Source of the DNA: Desmodesmus armatus
Lineage: Eukaryota > Chlorophyta > Chlorophyceae > Sphaeropleales > Scenedesmaceae
DNA length: 64,000 bases
NCBI GenBank assembly: GCA_007449985.2
Contig: VIIQ02000093.1
Location: 62,001-126,000, forward strand
Reading direction: 5' to 3'
Part shown: positions 1-11,884 of the stretch, in pieces
Numbering within the stretch: position 1 is the first letter of the stretch
Layout of the letters: each line of letters starts with the position of its first letter
The notes under the pieces: generated by a model
Told to the model about the DNA's origin: nothing
The model's input: only the letters and a program-made list of their open reading frames with translations
Database searches by the model: none
Translations under genes and position numbers: made by a program

Positions 1-413
<413 letters not shown>

Positions 414-705
414 AGTTGAGTTGAAGATATGTGCCTGTCGCTGGAGTTGCTGTGGTTCGCATCAAGATTCTTGCAACATGATTCAAACCAAAGGATGAGC
501 ATACCTGCAAAAGGCAAAGCAGCACCATGGTGGTGCCGGTGGTGATGGTGGCTGTTTTGGTCTACCATTGCGTGTGACTTGTTGAGTTTAAATTTCTGCA
601 GCAGGCCTGCTGCAGTGGTGAGACTGCCTTGCGCATGATGCACTGCTGTGCTTGAGCCACCAGCCAGTGCGGGGGCCATTCAGCTCGCCACTTGGTGTCT
701 TGATA

Positions 706-754
706 TGTGTCGACAGAGGGAGTGCTTGGATGCATGCAAGCTCACTAAGGCTGT
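706..754 (+). repeat. Dispersed ~50-bp element, copy 1
   Basis: This copy contains GTCGACAGAGGGAGT followed by TTGGAT, CATGCAAGCTCACTAAGGCT and a TG-rich end. Near-identical copies lie at 35803-35850 (same strand) and 55432-55482 (opposite strand). Nothing in it suggests coding. Confidence 0.85.
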
Positions 755-2782
755 TCTTACTAGATAGGCAAGCAACAGTGGCGTAATCCCTCAGTGTGTG
801 TAGGTCCTTGCCAGAGCCCCCTGGTCTGCGCTGAGTGGGAGCCTGGTGGAAGCTTCGTGACATTGGTGCTGTCAACACAACGACAGCCCTGAACCACGGT
901 GTGTCATTGCAGGCTGTCATGCGGGCTTGCTGTCTTGCTGTCAGCACACAGCGGGTGTGTGCTTGTGTGGAGCCGTGGCATGCTGAAGTGCCAGCGGAAG
1001 GGCTGGCGGCATTGTAGCTATGAAGATTGTGTTGGCATCCACACTTGTTGCTTGGAATTTATGGTCACATTTCATGCTTGCTGTGTGGCCGTCACAATGA
1101 TTGGTTTGTTCATGAAGTGGAAGGGTGAATCGGCAGGCCATGCATTGTCGATCTGTAATCCGGCATCAAGCTCCTGCTTTTGTGGACAGGCACGACGTGT
1201 CGGCTTCACGCCAGGCCTGGCATCGTTGCTTGAGCTGTGGGGAGTACTGTTCTTTATGCTTGTGTGTTGTGTGGGTTTTATACATACTTGCTACAAGCCC
1301 GCGGGGTGTCGCGGGATTGACAAATCGAGGTCACAACGCATGGGCAGCATTGCTCGTGCCGGTGCCTACATTTGAGGGGGGGGTGCGCAGGTGTTTGCCG
1401 TCAATCTGAGTAAAAGGGATGTTCCACAGCTATCTACAGCAGGGGGGGCAGGCCAAGCGTGCAAGCAAATTGTTGGAGTTTGGATCTGGTCATGCACGTG
1501 CATCAGCCCGTTTGCTGCAGCCGGTGGTAGCCATGCACGTGATGGGCGCTGGGCGCTAATGGTTACGCCTGTCTTACAACTGGCAACACCTCCTCACATG
1601 AGCATGCTAAGGTCCATGAAGTGCCAGGGCCTTCCGAACATGGTGCAGTGCCGCCTGCGCAAGGTGTTTTTGGTTGATTAGCCGGCGGCCGTCAGGAGAT
1701 GTGTGCCACATTCATTGCGTGATGTGTATGTAGTAGTGCATGATGGGGTATGAAGCTGTGGATCAGCATTGTGTATGCGTCTGTATAGTCTGATCCCTGC
1801 TCCATCACTTGAGGCCTGCCTTGTTTGCTTGTTTTGCGTTGTTGTGTTTGCCTGCAGCATCAGCACTTGATTACGCCCCTGACACAGCGTTTGCGCATCG
1901 TCATGGCTAGCAGGTGTTGTGTGTTTACATGTCATGTGACTGGCACACTTGTGCTGGCCGAGCTGCTAACTTTGCTGTCGGCGGGCAGTTTTCACTGCAC
2001 GGTATACACGGGCAGTCCCTTTTTGGGCAGGAAGTCTGTGACGTGCTGGGAGGCATGACGTGCTCGGACTTGCCTCACGGCGCACGGAGCGGGTGTGGGG
2101 TCTGTGCATGCCCTGTGCACATGGGTAATGCCGACTGCTGGCGAGCTGCCACAAGGCAGTTTCACCACATCAGCTGTCGTGGCTGGCCATGCACCATTGT
2201 GGTCAACAACCGTGCAGCCAACGCGCTATCAATGCATCAGAAAGGGAGGCCCTGCATGCACCTGTCACAATCGCTGCGCTTGCGACATGTGCGCATGAGC
2301 CTTGACGCCACCATTTTCCCCTAGCCGCCAAGAGGTCAAGAGGGCCACTGCCATTGCTGAGCACTTTACCAACTGCTCCTTGGTTTCATGGGCTGATCTG
2401 ACCTGGTTTGGTCCTGACTTTATGTTGTTTGTGCGATTGCTGGCCTGGCGCTGCTGATTCTGTTAGCTGATTGGTTCGCTAGGTGGGTGTAAGTATGAGG
2501 CTGCCTGCCAGTGGCTAGGGTTTTGCGCATGCCCCTGGACCTCACGAGGCTGGGGTTTTGACGTTGTGGGCATCTTGCCCTCCCTGCTGACAATTCTATT
2601 ACTAACAGTATGATCGACCATGACGTCACTCTCATGGTGAGTTGAGTGGGCACTTTGATTGCTGTGGTGATGGTTGCAACCTCAAGTGCTGGCATCCTGC
2701 CCCTGACTGCTTTCACAACCGTGCTTGTAGTTGCTTGCGCCGGGGGATGTAGCTGGCTTGCCCTCAGGCGGCCCCACATGTC

Positions 2783-2806
2783 GACTGGATTGCTAGCAAT
2801 CCAGTC
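2783..2806. repeat. Perfect 24-bp palindrome
   Basis: The 12-base half GACTGGATTGCT is followed directly by its exact reverse complement, with no spacer. It lies in DNA without a recognised gene. It could be a protein-binding site, a cruciform, or a foldback left by a repair event. Confidence 0.9.
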
Positions 2807-3809
2807 AACTTTTAGGGCTTCTTCATGTGCAGTTGTTTGGGGTTGCAGCATGTCAGCATGCCAAGTTGCCTGTGTGGGACGTGTGCATGTCCTTGTACAT
2901 GTTGGTCGTGGGTCAAAGCAACGTCATAGTGGTCGCATGCCTCCCAAGGGCTGGCTGGCTGGCTGGTGGGTGCTGCTGCCTCTTGGTGAGGGCCGCTTGA
3001 TGTTTGCTCGCTTCGCTGATGCTGTTTCTTGGTACTACCTAGTAGCTTTCCTACTATCGCAGTGTGGTTGGTAGTACCCAGTAGTTTTCCTACTTTTGCG
3101 GTGTGGTGTACAAGAGCCCTTGTGTGGTGTTTGGCCTGCCGTGCCTGTGTGGAGCAGGAGCTTCAACAGGCTTGTAGGGCCCCGTTTTTTGCATGGCGCA
3201 TGCCGCAGTACGATTGCCTAGGCTTGTGTGTTTCTTGGGTTGCACCTTCCTGGTTTATGCCTGCCCAGTTTCGTTCCTTCCCAGTCTTTGCCTGTTGCTT
3301 TGATGCTTTGTTGCCTGCCATTTGCATGTGTCACCCCTAATATGTTGTTGCTTGCACTCTAGTACAAGGCAGCATTACCTGCGCCAACGCACAGTAGGTG
3401 CCATACTTTTGGAACGTCCTAGATGGCTATGCAAGGCATTCACAGCTTTGAACATTGCGTCCTATTTGTTGCCTGGTCTGCTGCAGTGTGGGAATCAGCT
3501 GCAGCTGTGTCACTGCATGTGGCTGTCACACGGTGTGAGGGAGCCAGAGGGTTGAGTGCAACACTCTTTCCCTGCTGCAATTCGCATTGTGCTGGTGGAG
3601 GGCTTGCTGTAGCAACAGATATTGCACTGTGCGTGAGGACGTCAGCCATTTGCTGCTTGTCTGCTGTGTATGTTGCAGCAGGTAATTCTATCAGTTGTGT
3701 GTCACCTGTTCCACTAGTCAACACGCCCACTATTTCCTGTGCAGGGCCAAGCAAGGGCTGCTGTGATTGGTCACACGTTGGGATTTGATCTCTTGTTAAG
3801 AGTGGCATA

Positions 3810-3847
3810 GGGTGATGCTTTGACCTAATTCGGTCAAAGCATCACCC
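3810..3847. repeat. Perfect 16-bp inverted repeat, 6-nt loop
   Basis: The arms are GGGTGATGCTTTGACC and its exact reverse complement, separated by TAATTC. No T-run follows and no gene end is recognised nearby, so I do not call it a terminator. Confidence 0.92.
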
Positions 3848-4233
3848 AGTCACCTGCTGAAAGCACCCACGCCATGTCACGTCCATGAACATGTGCGTCT
3901 GTTACAATGCTACCATGCTGGTTGGCCCCGCACCACCAGCACAGTGCAGTACATGGCAGCATCAGGTGCTGCTCATCGTGCGGTAAGACAGCAAGGCTGA
4001 TCGTGCAGCTGCGCAAAGCAGACAAACTCCAATGGAAGTGACACTGGAGCTGTTTGTGCTTGCATGCCACCTGCTGCAGTGACAGCCACCAGCATTTGCT
4101 GCAGACAGTGCTTCAACGCACACACAGCAGCACCATGCGTGCTCAGAAAATGTTTAGCAGCAAACCCTCACAACACCTCGACGAAAATTTCAGCCTATGG
4201 CTGCAATTGGTCACTTGCGTCAGGCCCGCACAG

Positions 4234-5207
4234 TCATGGTCCAAACCATGACAGGGGGATTACGGCTGCCTGCTGCCCTAGCTGCTGAACCTGCTGCTGG
4301 TGCTGCTGCCACTGCTGCTGCCGGATGCCTTGATAGAAAGCTGCGTTCAGCTCCTGTATGCCTGCCTGCAGGTGCTGCCGGGGTGTCAGGAGGCACAAGC
4401 CAGGCATGAATGCTGCAACAGGTGACTCTGCTGCTGCTGCTGCTGCTGCTGCTTCTGCTTCTGCTGCTGCTTGGGCATGGGTAGTAACTTGGCTGCTGCT
4501 GCCGCTGCCCCCAGCGATGGCTGCAGGCGATCCTGCATGCCGGACAACTGCTGCTGCACGCTCTGGGGTGCCTGCAAATAGCAGCAGATGTGGTCTTAGG
4601 TTGCTGTTTGCAAAGTGACTGACTGAAACCACAAACACAGTCACTGTCAGGTATCCTACGTGTGCTGAAGCAGGACAACATCTATAGACATGCCACACAT
4701 TGCTGTTGTGACGACTTGCATGTTCACAAATGCTGTGTTCACCTGGACCATGCTTATCAAGTGACGCACCTGGTCTGAAATGAAAGCCAGGGTTTAGGTC
4801 CACTGCGCCGTCCCATCCACTGTGGTGCCTGTCCTGCTGCTGCTTCACATCCCCTCCTGCAGCCTGGGCCACTGCGGCACCACCGCTGCTGCTGCTGCCG
4901 CCGCAAGTGTTGCCATGTTTGCCGCCACTGCTGCTGCTGCTGTTGTGGTGTTGCTGAGCTCCAGCTGCAGCAGGTGCTTCAAACATCAGCTGTGACCGCA
5001 TTGTGAGGTGCATCATGTGCTGCCCTGGGGGATGAATGGCAGGGCTGGAGGCACGGGGGGTGGCCGGCTGGCAGCTGCTGCGGCTACTGCCACTGGCTGT
5101 GGTGCGAGTGCTGTGTTTAGGGTGTGAATGGTTGACATGAAGTGTGTCTTGCACGAGTTGGCATCGTGACAGCATCCGCTGGATGGTTTCATGTGCGACA
5201 GAGAACT
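4234..5207 (-). CDS. Unknown Gln/Ala/Ser-rich protein, last two exons
   Basis: I do not recognise this protein. Reading on the minus strand, an exon begins after a CAG acceptor at 5208 and ends at 4770 before GTGCGT. A second exon runs from 4571 after TTTGCAG to a stop at 4234. Phases match, and the 198-nt intron is open and a multiple of three, so its retention would not break the frame. The exon begins with a helical-looking stretch (HETIQRMLSRCQLVQDTLH), followed by Ser/Gly/His-rich and Ala/Gln-rich low complexity. The last 40 residues are Gln-rich and end in PLSWFGP. If the first visible ATG (5175-5173) is used, the product has 247 residues, but upstream exons are likely. There are no membrane segments. 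Confidence 0.5.
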
Positions 5208-5499
5208 CTGCATGACAAACACAGAGAAATACAGTTGTTCAGCAGCAGCCAACAGGCCCTGTGTGTGCAGACATGCACGAGCCAAACATGAGGCAGACAA
5301 AGCAGTCCTGCATGATCACATAGTTATACAGCAACACAGCTGTTGCTGCTGAGCAGGCTACCGCTGGTGCAGCTAGCTTCCATGCTCAGCCTTTTTGAGC
5401 TGCAGCTTAGCTGTGCTTACCTGCGGCCAGCTGCCTCTCTCTTTCTGCTATCAGGGCGGCCTGCAAGTTTGAAGGAAATTAGAGTGGATGGTCTGCTCA

Positions 5500-5802
5500 T
5501 CAAGGTATGGACTGGATGCATACAGCACAAACCCGCCCGCCATACCGTACCCTGTGCTGTGCTTGAAGTGTGGGTACTGCAGAACTGCTGTGCTTGCTGT
5601 CCGGAGACTCCTGTACTCGGTTTCGCCATTCTGCGGACACCCATGGCTTTCTGTTCGGCGAATGGGAGCGAGAGGGACTGCGGAGGGAGGGGCTTGTGCT
5701 CCTGCTGTGGGATGCGACCACTTGCTGCTGCTGTTTTGGAGGAGTGCCTGGTGCAACAGGGGAGGCACTCCCATGCAAATGCGATGAATTCAAACGACCC
5801 AT
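5500..5802 (-). CDS. Possible SR-like exon upstream of the 4.2-5.2 kb gene
   Basis: An open frame from ATG 5802 to a stop at 5500 reads as a polar Ser/Pro/Arg-rich protein. It has a QQQQ run followed by RSTSPSLRSPSRSHSPNR and a charged segment. Possible donors (GTACGG, GTATGG) lie near 5550, so it may be an early exon of the gene just downstream on the same strand. I could not find a phase-consistent junction. It may equally be a chance frame. No known domain is visible. Confidence 0.3.
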   Translation of the reverse strand: MGRLNSSHLHGSASPVAPGTPPKQQQQVVASHSRSTSPSLRSPSRSHSPNRKPWVSAEWRNRVQESPDSKHSSSAVPTLQAQHRVRYGGRVCAVCIQSIP

Positions 5803-6227
5803 TGATTTTGTAAAATTCACCCAAAATGGCCCGACGAGGAGTGCTTCAGCTACAACCCAGTACTGTACATGCACTACACTGTACAGCGAGATACAACAGC
5901 GCAAGGGAATTGCCACGAAACTTTTCAACGATGGAGGAAAGACTGCACTTGATACTTGGTTCGCCTAAAAGTGTTATCTCGGTCGCATGTTCGGGTTCAC
6001 AATCCTGGTTCACACTTTCGCCATTCTGGCTTCTCTCGTTGATGACAACATGCAACAATTACCGAACTTCTGTCACGAAGTGTCAATAATACAGGTTGCC
6101 TCAACACCAACTCAAATTAGGAACCGACTCTGGATTCATGAAGGAGGGAGATCATACCATAGGCATCACAGCAAGTAAGAAGAAGCAAACCGCCTGCTGG
6201 TCACGACAAGCCAGCAGCAACAAGGAC

Positions 6228-7562
6228 TCAACGGTCATTGTCAGCAACGTGCCGCAGGTCCTGCACCCTTGCCCTGCACACCGGGCACCTCCAGCAGGCA
6301 CAACCCTCACGTGCACCAAAACAGCAGTTGGCAGCACGCAGCTGCATGGACTCAACACAGCCCTCACAACATATCAGGTGCCCGCAAGGCTGGAACGCCA
6401 CGGAGCGTGCGGCATCACAACAGATAGTGCACTCTTCCAGGACATCCTCCACAGCTGCTGTCGGCACCTCAGCGCGCCGTGCGCCAACCTCAGCACGCAG
6501 TGCACCATCTTCAGCACGTGCTGGATCAACCTCAACGCTAGCAAGCATGTTGAGCTTCCGCCCCATGTAGAGGAACAAGGAAGCAAGTCTGCCTACCAGC
6601 TGCACCTTGACGCAGGTCAGTGCATGCTGCACCAACTTAGTGCACTGCAGCTTCACACTGGCGCCTGCTAACTGCAGGCTGAGCAAGGCTGCGTGCGCAT
6701 ACAGCTGCAGCAAAATGCGCATGCCATCTATAGGCGCACTGAGCGCAAGCACAACAGCAGCGCTATTGCTGCCTACAACGAAGCCTGAGCTGCAACTGCG
6801 CCCCTGCAGCACACCATCATGCAGCACAGTTGAACGGTTGATCATGTGGCAGGTCCAGGCAAGGTGGTGGAAGGCCTGCAACAGGGACGAGCGAGACATG
6901 CTGCTGGGCGCAACTTTGCCGGTGCCGGCCCCCTCCTCTTCCCAACACAATTGTTGCAACTTCACGAACAGAGCACGGGTGCCGAGCAGCAACACCAGGT
7001 GCAGAGCACATGTCACAAAACGGTTGCAATAAAATGCAGCTGGTGCATGCGCTTGCAGCCAACTGCTGGCATACATGAACTGCCAGGGCATGCTGATTAG
7101 GTGCAACAGGCCCAGCTCGACCCACACTTTGTACGCCAAGTTCAACAGCACACCGCATGCTGCAAGCACCCTGCGCACCACAGTAAGCGTCAATCTCACT
7201 AGCATGCAGCATGCTGCAAACACCCTGCGCGCCACAGCCAACCTCGCCAGCCCAGAGCATGCTGCAGCAGCAGCACGGTACACCAGTACGCACAGGTAGG
7301 TGACGGCTGACACCAGCAACAAAATCTGCAAGGGAAGTGTGGTGCAAACCAGCAGCACCAGTGCCAACGGTGCAGCTGCCGAGGCGTGCGCCTGCTGGTG
7401 CTGTTGCTGGTGCAGGAGCCAGGCCAATGCTAAGCACCACGCCGATCCACATGCCAGCGAAGCAGTGCTTGAAGACGCCAGCTCCTGCAACAACTCCTGC
7501 TTTTCTGCTGCTGCAGCATCTTCACGCATGATCCCGGCCAGGACAGAAGCCATGGACGGCAT
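6228..7562 (-). CDS. Membrane-associated C3HC4 RING-finger protein
   Basis: This intronless 444-residue protein is probably a ubiquitin E3 ligase anchored in a membrane. About residues 45-175 hold several long hydrophobic Leu/Ala/Val stretches (for example LALVLLVCTTLPLQILLLV) that look membrane-spanning, and more hydrophobic helices follow to about 330. The C-terminal ~60 residues are a RING finger: ECTICCD, then PCGHLICCEGC, then RCPVC supply the C3HC4 zinc ligands. Between CEGC and CPVC lies a Cys-rich loop of about 23 residues, longer than usual. A run of Ala-Glu-Arg repeats just before the RING resembles a short coiled linker. ATG 7562-7560 is the first start; Met4 is an alternative. RING proteins recruit E2 enzymes, but the substrate is unknown. 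Confidence 0.8.
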   Translation of the reverse strand: MPSMASVLAGIMREDAAAAEKQELLQELASSSTASLACGSAWCLALAWLLHQQQHQQAHASAAAPLALVLLVCTTLPLQILLLVSAVTYLCVLVYRAAAAACSGLARLAVARRVFAACCMLVRLTLTVVRRVLAACGVLLNLAYKVWVELGLLHLISMPWQFMYASSWLQAHAPAAFYCNRFVTCALHLVLLLGTRALFVKLQQLCWEEEGAGTGKVAPSSMSRSSLLQAFHHLAWTCHMINRSTVLHDGVLQGRSCSSGFVVGSNSAAVVLALSAPIDGMRILLQLYAHAALLSLQLAGASVKLQCTKLVQHALTCVKVQLVGRLASLFLYMGRKLNMLASVEVDPARAEDGALRAEVGARRAEVPTAAVEDVLEECTICCDAARSVAFQPCGHLICCEGCVESMQLRAANCCFGAREGCACWRCPVCRARVQDLRHVADNDR

Positions 7563-9099
7563 TTTAGGTCACCACGCCTGCCACAGCTGTCGTGTCTGCT
7601 GCTGCCTTGGAATGCACCAAAGGGTCTCACACGACGTATTGCTGCTGTGCCTAATTTATGAACTCCAGTTCTTGCCTCGCATGCCAGCGCTGCAGCAGAC
7701 TAAAGCACACAGAGACGGCCTATCCTCGTCCGTGCCAGGTGACGAAGCTGCCTCGTTATTGCATCGTTTCACTCAAATGGACAAATATATTGTCCGACGA
7801 TGCAACGCGTGTGCAATTGGAGGAGGCCAGCCGTAGCGCTGCAGCTGGCGCGACCGAGCGACCTTTGAGCCTGGTGATGCGTTTGATATCGAGCCGCGTT
7901 GTTGCGAGTGTTTAAGTACTGGAAGGAGTAGCGACGCTTGCTTGTAACAGAAGCACCTGTAAAATCCCAACATGTTCAACCCTAGGGTGTAAATTGCCGG
8001 ACCAAAGTCAGGGAAACAAGAAAATCAAGGTTACTAACCCTATTCTCTTATAGTATAAGAATGTAAGAGATGTGAATTGGAAATGAGATTGAAAATGGAA
8101 TGGTACATTTGCCTTTGGGTAAGGATTGAAATTTCCGCAGGATTGGGATTGCAACTTCCCCTAGATTGGAATGGTGTTTGGATCGAGAGCAATCTCCAGC
8201 AATGGCAACTGTTCACGATCGCTAGTGCTTACATTATCCAGTCGATACGAAACGAAAGCTTTTGTGTGCAGTGCGGGAGGCACCTTCGAGCGCTGCCCGG
8301 TCTTGAAATGGCTTCTTGCAGGCCTGGAGCCGCCTGTCTTTTGTTCCCTGTATGTTTCCAGTTGTTTAACGTGCAAGTGGGCGTCACCTCCTGTAGGTGA
8401 GGAAAGTGCGTCGGTCCTGCATCGCTGTGTGCAGTGAAGAACACAATTGCTTCACGATGCAGCAGTGGGAGCTGTGAGCCAATTGGCTTTGCAAAGCTGT
8501 CAACAGAAAACTGTCACTCAAACACTCCGCTTTGCCAGCATAGACTCAAGACTGGGCACTGTGCCAGCCACAAAGACACTCTCTGCACCCCATACGGTAC
8601 ACCACAGCACCTTGCAACGATGCAGCTGCTTGGTCCTGTACTTTGTCAAATCAGCGACTGTACAGCTGTTCGAGCTGTAGATGTGTGATCGTTCAGGGAA
8701 CTGCCCTCCATGCCCATGTGCGCGTTTGATGCATATGCTGCATTGAATTAGTCCTCTCCTCAGTACGTGCTGCTGCTTGTCCCTTTTGGCGCCTCAGGGA
8801 TCGGTGGGCTCACCCAATCATCACCGGGCGCATGCCCAACACTCACATGCAAACTGCAGGACAGGTGACAACACACAACAGGGGCCAGGCTCGGTGACAC
8901 ACTTGGCATGCCATCACCTGAATTGCTGAGCGACTGTTTCATCAAATGTGCATACGGTGGCCCCAGCACTTGCTGCAGCTGGCTATGGTATGTTAACACC
9001 CAAACACATCGCTCGCCCCCTTTGCAGGCCCCCCCTCAACCACTAGGGGCCAAGCCTGGTCATGGCGAAAATTCACCCACCTGCTGCTTGTGTTGCTGC
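7563..9099. other. No recognisable gene
   Basis: This should include the 5' flank of the RING gene. Bases 7980-8200 are more A/T-rich than their surroundings. Short minus-strand frames near 8760-8999 read moderately like protein, but I could not build a spliced model. I saw no RNA gene. Confidence 0.4.
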
Positions 9100-9369
9100 T
9101 CAACCAATGAGACACCGCCAAATCAAATCAAAGGTACACCTGTAGCTATGAAGCTCAAGTGCTGCAGCCGCCTGCTGTGCCACCTCAGGGTCAGAGTGGT
9201 CAAGGTGGAGCCGCACCAGCTGCCGCCACACGAGCTCATCACCACCTGCCAACAACAGAAGCAGCAACGGACAAGACAGCACCTCTTCATGTGCCACTGG
9301 TGTGGTTGCCCCATGCATGCTCACCCCATCAATGAAACATGCATCCCACGGGCGCCATGCACCCACCAT
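9100..9369 (-). CDS. Short ORF, possible exon
   Basis: This 89-codon frame starts at ATG 9369. It contains a Leu-rich helix and a charged segment (GDELVWRQLVRLHLDHSD, then PEVAQQAAAALELHS) that looks more protein-like than its surroundings and recalls the edge of an F-box-type helix bundle. It lies downstream of the LRR gene on the same strand. Whether it is an exon, a gene remnant or chance is unresolved, and I assign no function. Confidence 0.25.
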   Translation of the reverse strand: MVGAWRPWDACFIDGVSMHGATTPVAHEEVLSCPLLLLLLAGGDELVWRQLVRLHLDHSDPEVAQQAAAALELHSYRCTFDLIWRCLIG

Positions 9370-9608
9370 GGCAAGGGGCCAAGATCCAACACACCCTGAG
9401 GCTTTGAAAGGCCTTTAATTTGTGGCTGTGGTGTCGCCTGAATGATGGAAGACAACACGCAGAAGTACATTGCGCACAACGCGCAAACCCGCATGGTGTC
9501 GTTCTATCAGGAAACACGACCAGCTATGCACCAAAAGCCAGGCCAAAATATACATGTGTGCACCTCACCTGAGAGATCGATCTCCTCCGCACGATTGTCC
9601 AGTGGGCC

Positions 9609-11066
9609 TCAAAGGTGCAGGCTGGTCAGCTGTTTCAGCTGCGTCAGCTGCATCACCAAACCAGCCTCTCTCATGCGCGCGGAGTCCTCCATATCCAGCT
9701 CCCTCAGCCCTGTCAGCTGACACACCGCCTGCACAATTGTTGCAACGGGTGCCGTGGCACCCTCCCAATCGCAGTGCAGTGTCTGCAGCCCGCTCAGCCC
9801 CTGTAGTGCGGCCAGCAGCTGCACACTGCACTGCATCGGCCCCAAATACAACGATCGCAGGCGGGGGCAGCAGCTGACAAGGCGGCTGCTTTCAGGAGGC
9901 TGCGCATACTCGCCTGATGGCTGCAGCACACCTGCGATAGCGAGAGACTGCAGGTTTGGAACCTGCCTGTCGGTGGAGAACAGGTGCTGCCATGCACCTG
10001 CCGGCAGTGTGCAATGGCTGATGTCAAGGTGCTGCAGCTTGCTGCTTGCTGTCAGGGCTGCATAGGCTGATGCAGGAGGGTTGCCCTCCTCGCCAGCCCG
10101 CAAGGTGGCTTGCAGTGTCAGGTGTGTCAGCTGCTGCATGGGCTGCAGGTGGCACAGCAGCTGTGCCACCCCTGCTGCACCCCCCATTATCTCACAGTTG
10201 CTCACAGACAGGTGCTGCATCTGGGTTTTGCCAGCTAGGGCACCTGCCTCTAACCCCATCCCGAATGGCAGCTCCAGGCGCGTAAGCTGCTGCATGCCTG
10301 ACAGCAGGCTGGCGATCACTCCTTCCCGCCAGAAAAAACTCAAAACGGCGTTGAGCTTGAGACTTACTAGCGCATTCAAGGCCTGCGGCGGCTGCAGGGC
10401 AGGGCTGGCCACGTCCAGGCCCACAATCTCGGCATAGCTCAGCTCAAGGTGGGTGAGGTGCTGCAGCTGCTGCAACACGCCAGCTGGAAGCTGCACATAG
10501 CGCCTTTCATGATCGTACAGGCCGTCGATGCTGAGGTGCTCCAACCTAGCCGACAGCTGTGACAGTGCTGCAGCCAGCGCGGCAGCCGCCCCGTCATCAA
10601 GCAGAGTGCACCCAGTCAGGCACAGCTGCTTGAGCGCTGGTGATGCAGCAGCACCAAGCACGCCCTGGGAGCTACCCCCCGGCTGCAGCTGCAGGCACAG
10701 GTTGCTCAGCTGCAGGCTGCTGAGCTGCAGCTGTTGGGGCAGCTGGCCGAGAGAGAATTGCCGTTGAGCACCTCCCGTGAGCTGAAGGCTGTCAACATGC
10801 TGACCATGCTTGCCCAGGTACACCATCATGCTGTCCATCTGCTGCTGATGTGACACACGCGCTGTGATGCTGCGCAGCGCCACCACAGCTGCCTGGCGCA
10901 GCCTGCTGTGGGCTCTGGCGGCATTGAACAGGCTGCGGTGGTCGTCTGCTACACAGCACTGCAGCACCAGCAGCAGGCAGAGGTCCGGCAGTGCCAGCAG
11001 CAAGGACCCTTCACATGCCATCCTGCGGGGACAGCACACAGACAGGGCAGCAACCACAACATACAT
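9609..11066 (-). CDS. F-box-like leucine-rich repeat protein
   Basis: A single open frame of 485 residues. Residues ~20-75 (LPDLCLLLVLQCC through AVVALRSITARV) look like a diverged F-box-type helical N-terminus. From ~90 on there are about twelve degenerate leucine-rich repeats, such as LSSLQLSNLCLQLQ, LEHLSIDGL, LTHLELSYAEI, LTRLELPFGMGLEAGALAG, LQHLDISHCTLP and LRELDMED. The LRR horseshoe would bind a protein partner, perhaps as an SCF substrate adaptor. Two starts are possible: ATG 11066 and ATG 11021. The second sits right after CCCCGCAG, which resembles a splice acceptor, so an upstream exon is possible. The stop follows LTSLHL. A decayed relative lies at 46.3-46.4 kb. Confidence 0.75.
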   Translation of the reverse strand: MYVVVAALSVCCPRRMACEGSLLLALPDLCLLLVLQCCVADDHRSLFNAARAHSRLRQAAVVALRSITARVSHQQQMDSMMVYLGKHGQHVDSLQLTGGAQRQFSLGQLPQQLQLSSLQLSNLCLQLQPGGSSQGVLGAAASPALKQLCLTGCTLLDDGAAAALAAALSQLSARLEHLSIDGLYDHERRYVQLPAGVLQQLQHLTHLELSYAEIVGLDVASPALQPPQALNALVSLKLNAVLSFFWREGVIASLLSGMQQLTRLELPFGMGLEAGALAGKTQMQHLSVSNCEIMGGAAGVAQLLCHLQPMQQLTHLTLQATLRAGEEGNPPASAYAALTASSKLQHLDISHCTLPAGAWQHLFSTDRQVPNLQSLAIAGVLQPSGEYAQPPESSRLVSCCPRLRSLYLGPMQCSVQLLAALQGLSGLQTLHCDWEGATAPVATIVQAVCQLTGLRELDMEDSARMREAGLVMQLTQLKQLTSLHL

Positions 11067-11197
11067 AAAAAGTCATTGCATGTGCTGTGCTTCAATTGTC
11101 GATAAGCCACGAAGTGTTGCTACCACAGGGTTCCAGGCGAATTTAGTGACAGCTAAGCAGCAGTAAGCACGTGTAAGAGTGACCAATAGCCCCAGCA

Positions 11198-11884
11198 CTA
11201 ACCACAGGGCCCTGCCTCCGCCGCTGTTGCTGACCTTGGTGACGATGCTGGGGTGATGATGTGCTGCCAACCCCAAACAGGCTTGGCTACAAGGCCAAAA
11301 CTCGCCCGCAGCTGCCAACTGGCACGCAGCTGCGGCTGCATACGCTGCTGCATGCGGGACCAGCCAACATTCCGTGCATCAAACACAGCTGGCACCCGTC
11401 GCTGATCACTGGGTACGACCCTCAGGTAAGCTGCACCCACGCCAGGCAGAGGCACAGTAGGTGTGCTGGCCTCCAGCACACTGCCGGCCCCATGCTGCAA
11501 CAGCTGCAGCAGTTGCTGGACACCGCCAACCCCCTGCTGCAGCACCACGGGACTGCCGTGCATAGGTCCAGCCACAGAGAAGGGCCTAGTACCTGATGAC
11601 ACACGAAGTGCTAGCAGCTGCATCCGGTTGCTCCTGGCGTACTGCTGCACGTACAACTGCTGCTGTGCTACACTGCAGGTGCTAGCTGCGCCGTATGGCA
11701 GGCCAGTGCTGCCTGCAGCAGCAGCTGTCAAGGTAGGCGCTGCCACTGCTTCAGCTGCTGCTGCTACCCCTTCGGACTGGCCAATCTCCATCGATGTCGG
11801 CCAATTGGGCCTGGCTACTGCTGATTGTGGGGCACCACTGCTGCAGCTGTGATCCTGGCTGCTGATACTGACCGAAACCATCAT
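11198..11884 (-). CDS. Hypothetical 228-residue ORF
   Basis: An uninterrupted frame starts with ATGATG at 11884. It is Ala/Gln/Ser/Val-rich, with a Gln/Leu helix (VQQLLQLLQHGAGSVLE) and a Trp/Arg-rich C-terminus. It lies immediately upstream of the LRR gene on the same strand and could be a first exon of that gene or an independent gene. No family is recognised, and the good ATG start is the main support. Confidence 0.33.
   Translation of the reverse strand: MMVSVSISSQDHSCSSGAPQSAVARPNWPTSMEIGQSEGVAAAAEAVAAPTLTAAAAGSTGLPYGAASTCSVAQQQLYVQQYARSNRMQLLALRVSSGTRPFSVAGPMHGSPVVLQQGVGGVQQLLQLLQHGAGSVLEASTPTVPLPGVGAAYLRVVPSDQRRVPAVFDARNVGWSRMQQRMQPQLRASWQLRASFGLVAKPVWGWQHIITPASSPRSATAAEAGPCG

Larger units (their letters stand above)
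414..4233. other. No recognisable gene
   Basis: No frame gives a convincing protein, and I saw no splice-supported exon chain. The stretch is of mixed composition. It holds one copy of a dispersed 50-bp element, two perfect foldbacks, and a short diverged direct duplication of about 40 bp near 3030-3110. Confidence 0.5.

Noticed and set aside
3810..3847. Rho-independent terminator
   Set aside because: Perfect stem-loop but no T-run and no bacterial gene; the window is eukaryotic.
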